DNA of 64,000 nucleotides, taken from positions 7,687,958 to 7,751,957 of the forward strand of contig CM038913.1 of NCBI GenBank assembly GCA_021904315.1. Reading direction: 5' to 3'. Numbering within the stretch: the first letter of the stretch is position 1; each line of letters starts with the position of its first letter. The position numbers and the translations under genes were made by a program. Positions 58,291-64,000 of the stretch are shown here, piece after piece. The stretch comes from Sphagnum magellanicum. Lineage: Eukaryota; Streptophyta; Sphagnopsida; Sphagnales; Sphagnaceae. The notes under the pieces are model-generated. The model was not told the origin of the DNA. It did not search any database and saw nothing but the letters and a program-made list of their open reading frames with translations.

Positions 58291-60989
58291 TGAAAACATC
58301 AGTCCTACATCCTCAATGTAAAAAACAAATCTTGATTCCTAAAGAACCTAAAGGGGCTTGGTTGAAGGTTCATGAATCATTGTATTCCAAAAAAAGCATG
58401 GATCATGGAAATAAAGGACAACTTCAAAATCCACTTTCACCTTCAAGCTTCCACACCATGCCAAGTTATACTATCTTTTTCAATTTTGAATTGCTACTCC
58501 AAAAGGGAAGTTTTGTATGCTAAAAATTTTCTAGCTAAACGTTTTAATGACTAGTTCTAAATGCATGGTCAATCAATTTCTTAGTTTAATTTTCATAAAA
58601 GGACCATAGAAAAACATTGCTCATCTTTTACTAAACTAATAACTTGCACAACAAGTTCAACCAACTTGGGATTTTCTATTCAAGAATTCATGACAAGAAA
58701 AGGGTTTTGCACAACTTGGTAAGTAGGTCAAGTTCAAATGGTTTCTACATCAACAATTTAGCATTGTTCTTCATGGTAAGGACAGACAAAAAAAATTATA
58801 AGTCAAGGGCAATGGCTGAAAATAGTCTAGGAACCCATATTTCATGGTACCCCCACCTTCCTAGGTTTGCAATGTTTGAATTGCCAAATGAGCAACAAAC
58901 CTCACTTTGGGTTTTGGTTGCAACAGTATGGGAGGTACACAACTTGAAATTCATCCATCAAATCTTAAGCTAGGAATCAACTTTGCAACTCTATAATGAA
59001 TTTATTAATGATTCTTGCACATTATCATTGTACAAATGCCATAACTTCTTCATACATAGGTATTGTAACAAAATGAGATGTCAACGTCTAATGTACAAAT
59101 GTGATCCAAATATGTTGTCTTACAAACTCAAAAGCTAAGTGATTTGTTTTTTAATTTAGACTTGTAATCCAATTGAAAACTTATAATCTCATGAACAAAA
59201 TTGATCAAAGCATGAAAACAACTTCGATAACAAGAATGGTTGTCACAATACATCTGAGATGCATCCCTTTCACAAATTTTGAATATTATCATGAAATCAC
59301 ACACAAACACATCAAGCAACCTTGAGCAAATTTGATCAAAGAATAAATTGCCTCCACAAGTGCCATAATGGCATTCAACCCCAACAATGTCTCTACATAA
59401 ATTAAGAAACACAAGTTAAATGTGGGGGAGGCTATGGTGGGTGCATCCAATGTCATCTTCATGAGGAAAGGTTGATATTTAAATAACACATGTTTGACAT
59501 GATTAATCATGGATAGTATTTGCATAGTTTTGATGTTCCACAATTTATTGTTACTTTAGTATCCAAGTTTTTTACTATTTTGGTAAAGTCCAAATGTCTC
59601 TTGATGTTATGATTAAAATAAAACACACAAAATTTACAAACAACTTTCAATGCAAGACACTAAAAATAGGTTTAAAAGGTTTTGTGTTGCCAAATTTGTC
59701 CAATGAACCATACAATGCACATTGGTGATGAATGAAACATATTGATGTTAGATTTGAACTATAATTCTAGATTTAAAACTTTGAAGGGTACTAATCCCAT
59801 TAACACCAAAACAAACCAACCTTGAAACATGGTTTGGATCTAATTGTGTAGGTTTGGTAGCCATGTTTGTGGACCCCAAATATATTCCAAATGATTTAGA
59901 TTCCAAAGATGATGGTGAAGTTAATGGTGACGAAGGGGTCATCGACATTGGTTTGATTAAAACTATGGAGGAGGTTGTGCTTCCTATAGATGAGGTCAAG
60001 GCTTTTGATGAATTACAAAGTTTGTGTTCATTTGGAAAGAGCACTAGCTCGTTTACATCACACAATGCAGGAAATTGCCAAAGAATGCACACAAAAAGGG
60101 TTCACATTTTGTGACCATGCCACTTCAATTATGAAAATTGTGGCATCAAAAATCCAAAACATTTGCCTCACAAAAACAAATGAATCATTACATATGGGAA
60201 TGTTGTTACATCATGTAGATGATGGTTTATGGTATTTGATTTAGAGGTTGAAGGATTGGCACGAAAGAATGTTCACACACACAAATGTTTGTATGAAAAG
60301 AACTTGTGAGTAAATATTAATTTTAGCATTCAATAGGCATCATATTCATGTAAATTGTTTGTTTGATCACTGTATACCAAAGATTTATAATATTATTGTG
60401 TATTGAATGCTAAAAATATTATATTAATAAAAATCAGTATTAAAAATTGGATAAATATTAAATATTATAATATTATTCTATTAAATAGAATATGCACAAA
60501 ATTAGGATTAATAAGAAAATCATTAATGATTATTTTTAAAAATTATATTTTTAATGTAATAATAATTTAGTAAATATTAATAATAATATGTTAAGTAAAA
60601 TATTGTTAAATGTAACAATGTTAATATTACGATTAATTAGTATTATTCAATGCAATTATTACCAATTTATGAGTTTAATAATAATTAATAACTTAATATA
60701 TTATTATGGTTGGAGATTACAAATAATTTACAAGATTTGAAAAGGCATATGCATGCAGGTAGTTGGAATACAAACAATTATATGACCTTATGCAATACTC
60801 GCATTCATGAAACACAATGAGTAATATATATGTAAGTAGGGAAATATATAATAATGGTAATAATAATAATAAATTTTTATTTTGTTATTTTTCATCCAAT
60901 AAATGGTTGACACAATTCACTACCTATTTTATGTAACCTAGGTAGTGTCATTTAGCTTAAATGGGCTATATGACACATGGGTTGCAAGT
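58291..60989. other. Gene-free DNA, very AT-rich after 60.3 kb
   Basis: Several open frames under 115 codons (58644, 59854, 59990) match nothing I know. From about 60.3 to 60.95 kb the sequence is almost entirely A/T with ATTAATA words. Confidence 0.45.
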
Positions 60990-61060
60990 ATGACAACTTG
61001 AACCCTTCATTTCTTTGAAGAAGATTCAAGTCCTTAACCTTTGCACCATTGGTCAACATA
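60990..61060 (-). mobile_element. tRNA-derived SINE-like relic
   Basis: On the minus strand a box A-like TGGTGCAAAGGTTAAGGAC lies about 33 bp before a box B-like GGGTTCAAGTTG. The spacing and sequence match the head of tRNA-derived plant SINEs. No complete tRNA fold is present, and the tail is not identifiable. Confidence 0.45.
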
Positions 61061-61234
61061 AATGAAAAAGATTATCATGATTATGAATAGTTTTTTAATT
61101 TACTTAATTGAAACTATCTAGTGTAGATATGCTGGTACTATGTAAAAATTTAATTTGAAGTAATTTTTTATTAAATATAATTTTAAGGATTACAAATAAT
61201 TTAAAACTTAATCATCACATGTTTAAGATTATTT

Positions 61235-61915
61235 TTAATCCCCTAAACTTCACCCTAAAGCCTAACTATAAAGCTTAAACCCTAAGATTTAAAACCTAAA
61301 ACCTAAACCTATAACATATAACTTAACATTAAAAATTTATTAAAACCTAACCCTAAAACTTAACCCTAAAACCTAAAAGCATTAAAACGTAAACTTAAAG
61401 TCTAATCCCAACCCTAAATTCAAAACTAAAAACCTTACCCTAAAACTTGACCTTAAGACCTAAAACCTACAACCAAACATGAAAACCTAACCTTAAAGTT
61501 CAATCCTAACCTTAAATTTAAAACAAAAAACCTAACCCTAAAACTTGACCCTAAAACTTATAACCTACAACCTAACATTAAAACCTTACTTTAAAGTCTA
61601 AAGATTCACCATAAACTTAAAACTAAAAATCTAACCCTAAAACTTACAACCCAACATTAAAACCTAATTTTAAAGCCTAAATTTAACCCTAAACTTAAAA
61701 CTAAAAATCTACAATGTTTAACTTAACATTAAAACATAACCTTAAAACTTATAACTTATAACCTAACATTAAAACGTAATCTTAAAGCTTAAACCTAATT
61801 GTAGACTTCAAATTAAAAACCTAACCTTAAATCTTACAATCTAACATTAAAACCTAACCCTAAAGCCTAAACTTGACCCTAAATTTAAAACCAAAAATCT
61901 AACCTTAAATACTAC
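61235..61915. repeat. Degenerate telomere-like array
   Basis: About 680 bp of CCCTAAA-related words (AACCCTAAA, ACCTAAAACCTAAA, AACCTAACCCTAAAACTT). The anchor phrase AAAAACCTAACCCTAAAACTT or close variants recurs at about 61431, 61531, 61631, 61711, 61821 and 61901, giving an 80-110-bp higher-order spacing. Exact plant telomere repeats are rare, so this is old interstitial telomere-like DNA and not a chromosome end. Confidence 0.8.
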
Positions 61916-62186
61916 CCCATTACAAATAATTGTACCTTATTATGGCAAGGGCGGTTGGATATGGAAAGGTGAACACAACTTGTTGCCTTTAGGCAAAATC
62001 ATGTGAAATTGACATGGGCATTCATAAACATTATGAATGTAATACATCATTGTGGAATTTTGTACAACAACTTGTTCAAGGACAACATTAGGTTGCATTT
62101 TCTACTAGACAAACCAAATGTTATGTACATAGGCGTGTGTGAATAGGGTGAAACCAAGCGCTTGCAAGAGGTGATGGCATCATTGT

Positions 62187-62510
62187 ATGGGTTTGCAAAG
62201 GAGCAAGATGCCACCAACACAAAAAAATGCGTTGGTGGGTTACTGCATTTTTTTGTTTATAATGCGTCGAGAATTGCAAATTCCTTTCGACAAATGGCTA
62301 AACAACATGCCACCATTGAAGTTTGAAACATATTTGGTGGGCAAGCTAACAAATGTCATTTGGGATGAAGATTGGGATGTAGAATATTTTGTGGACAATT
62401 CAACCAAGACGTCATTTAGGAAGCTAATCCATGACATGTATGACCCAAATATAGAGGTACGAAAAATTGTTCAACACATCATGCGCACATTAATGGTGCC
62501 TTCCATATAA
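62187..62510 (+). other. Unassigned 107-codon open reading frame
   Basis: It opens with ATG at 62187 and encodes MRRELQIPFDKWLNNMPPLK, then TYLVGKLTNVIWDEDWDVEY and an acidic end. Codon use is A/T-rich like the surroundings. I recognise no domain, and no splice partners were found. It lies between the two telomere-like arrays. The aromatic and acidic composition is more protein-like than most frames here, so it may be a transposon gene fragment, but that is a guess. Confidence 0.25.
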
Positions 62511-63002
62511 TTGGACTACACCTACGGAGTGTTATTGAAGGTAGCCATAAATAGTTTGTAGTTGTTAGATATGGAATATGGTGTATTTTGCATGATTTTT
62601 CAAAAATGACATGTTTTGGACTTGTGGATTTTTTTAAACCCAATTTTGTAAAGTAATCATGTTGTCATGTGTAATCAAATTTGAGATTTGTGAATCCATC
62701 ATCTTTACACATTTGAAATTTGGGTTTTGATCTATGCTCTATAATGATGATGGGTTTCTTATAAACATAACATACAATGTTCATTTACAATTTTAGACAA
62801 GTACTACTCATTTATTTTTTATATTCTTGAATTATGGATGATTGGACTTATCATTGATAATTTGCTTTGATAAATGCTCTCATATAATTGATAGAGATCA
62901 AATTTTAAAAAAAGAATTAATAAAATTCATTTAAAGCATAATTTAATGCAAAGTTTACAAGGCATTCATTTTATAGACTTTTGTTTTGGTTTTCATTTTT
63001 TT
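62511..63002. other. AT-rich DNA, no gene
   Basis: Nothing recognisable beyond A/T-rich words. Confidence 0.5.
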
Positions 63003-63292
63003 GGCATTGCCTACCAAGGCAAGGATATTCTATTTATATTCATTATAAAGTATATTAGCTTAACAAATTTTGGCCCCCATGTAGTAAGTCTATTTTTATA
63101 TGAGGATTTTTGAAAGATGATATTTTGGCTTATGTTGAAACTTGGGATTAATCATAGAGTTGTCATGTCTTGAAGGAGTTTGGTTTCTTTTAAAGGATTT
63201 TTTTGAAGATTACATTTTCGCATGGTGAAATATTGGAATTTCCATAATTCTTTTTTTTCCTTAAGATATTTTTTAATGAAAATGGCAAGGCC
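63003..63292 (+). repeat. Unnamed 0.3-kb repeat, copy 3
   Basis: Begins GGCATTGCC and ends GGCAAGGCC. The body is collinear with copies at 52395 and 54565, for example TATATGAGGATTTTTGAAAG, GATATTTTGGCTTATG and CATGGTGAAATATTGG. It is the most diverged of the three. Confidence 0.8.
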
Positions 63293-63343
63293 ACAATGTG
63301 ACACACCGAAAAGATGGTGACCGAATTTTTTTGATTGTCGTAG

Positions 63344-63378
63344 GATTGGCGACTAAAATCCATTTTCAATCGCCAATC
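63344..63378. repeat. Short inverted repeat
   Basis: GATTGGCGA (63344-63352) and TCGCCAATC (63370-63378) are exact reverse complements around a 17-base loop. CpG is unusually frequent from here to about 63475, in contrast with the flanks. Confidence 0.6.
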
Positions 63379-63532
63379 ATAATGGGGGCAACCCAAGTGT
63401 AAACAAAGATTTTCCTACATCAATCTTGATGGACGTAACGGACGCATCAAGATGGACACCAACGTGACGCCCAACACAAAATTGGCACGTCATGTCAATT
63501 TTGACAACCCTACCTAAACTTAAAACTAAAAA

Positions 63533-63815
63533 TCTACAACTTAATTTTAAAGTTTAAAGCCCAACCCTAAAATTAAAAAATTAAACCAAAAACCTTAAAA
63601 CCAAAATTGTAAAATGAAAACCTTAAACCTAAACCTTCTATTTAAACCTTAATTTTAAATCTAAACCTTTTGCCCAAACCCCAAATTCTAAACTTTAAAA
63701 CCAAAAGCCAAATCATACATTCTAATGCCTAAAACCTAACCTTAAATCTAAACCTTCTACTTAAACCTTTAAATTGTAAACCATAAACCTTAAATCCATT
63801 AAAACCAAACCCAAT
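63533..63815. repeat. Second degenerate telomere-like array
   Basis: AACCTTAAA, ACCTAAACCTT and CCCAACCCTAAA words over about 280 bp, of the same type as 61235-61915 but more diverged. The two arrays bracket about 1.6 kb. Confidence 0.7.
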
Positions 63816-64000
63816 ATATATATTTTAAATATGCAATACTCAAGCATAGGGCTTGCCAAAAAAGTTGTCTATTGGTCAAAGCCCCTTTAAATGAATTCCA
63901 ATTCAAAAGTGCAATACTTGCATTCACCATATTAAAATGCTTAGATGTGTGTCACACATATAGTTTTATATGACCATCATGTGAATATTGCAAAAGAGGA
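63816..64000. other. Window end, no gene
   Basis: AT-rich sequence with nothing recognisable. Confidence 0.5.

Noticed and set aside
59748..60244. hAT-type transposase fragment
   Set aside because: The acidic open frames looked transposon-like, but no hAT dimerisation motif or zinc finger could be found.

Overview
This window is nuclear DNA from a land plant. The evidence is spliced genes with GT..AG introns of about 120-370 bp, plant-only families (a DUF3511 protein, a fasciclin-like arabinogalactan protein), Arabidopsis-type telomere motifs (CCCTAAA) in gene leaders and in degenerate arrays, and abundant AT-rich repeat-derived DNA. The short introns and long AT-rich, CpG-poor intergenic stretches would suit a bryophyte or another non-flowering plant. 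That is an inference; the sequence does not settle the species.

Layout. 1-12.2 kb: AT-rich gene-free DNA with a few short tandem duplications. 12.2-21.9 kb: first gene island. A DUF3511 gene (+, 13.6 kb) and a three-exon RER1 gene (-, 19.1-20.2 kb) face each other, with a broken fragment of a class II trehalose-phosphate synthase gene (-, 16.6-16.7 kb) and a long imperfect hairpin (17.2 kb) between them. 21.9-26.5 kb: second island, with a heavily frameshifted aerolysin/ETX-MTX2-like pseudogene (+, 22.2-23.1 kb), a fragment of an inverted-repeat transposon, and an unrecognised two-exon candidate gene (-, 25.5-26.0 kb). 26.5-39.4 kb: gene desert made of old, diverged tandem and direct repeats. 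39.4-47.3 kb: third island, with a complete eight-exon ATG4 autophagy protease gene (+) convergent with a single-exon fasciclin-like arabinogalactan protein gene (-). 47.5-64 kb: repeat territory, with two intact Tourist/PIF-Harbinger-like MITEs, a seven-copy 44-bp tandem array, three copies of a 0.3-kb unnamed repeat, tRNA-derived SINE-like relics and two degenerate telomere-like arrays.

The genes do not form a pathway. They are ordinary housekeeping or cell-surface functions: Golgi-to-ER retrieval (RER1), autophagy (ATG4), cell wall or plasma membrane surface (FLA), and an unknown plant family (DUF3511). No operon, CRISPR array or viral gene is visible.

The points most worth a second look are: the aerolysin-like relic with at least five frame changes, sitting among intact genes; the TWA-flanked MITE family whose terminal segment is also repeated internally; a dispersed repeat carrying a TAGCCAAA/TTTGGCTA palindrome that recurs at least six times and sits at gene-island edges; a perfect 17-bp hairpin in a small foldback cluster; and telomere-like DNA with a roughly 80-110-bp higher-order period.
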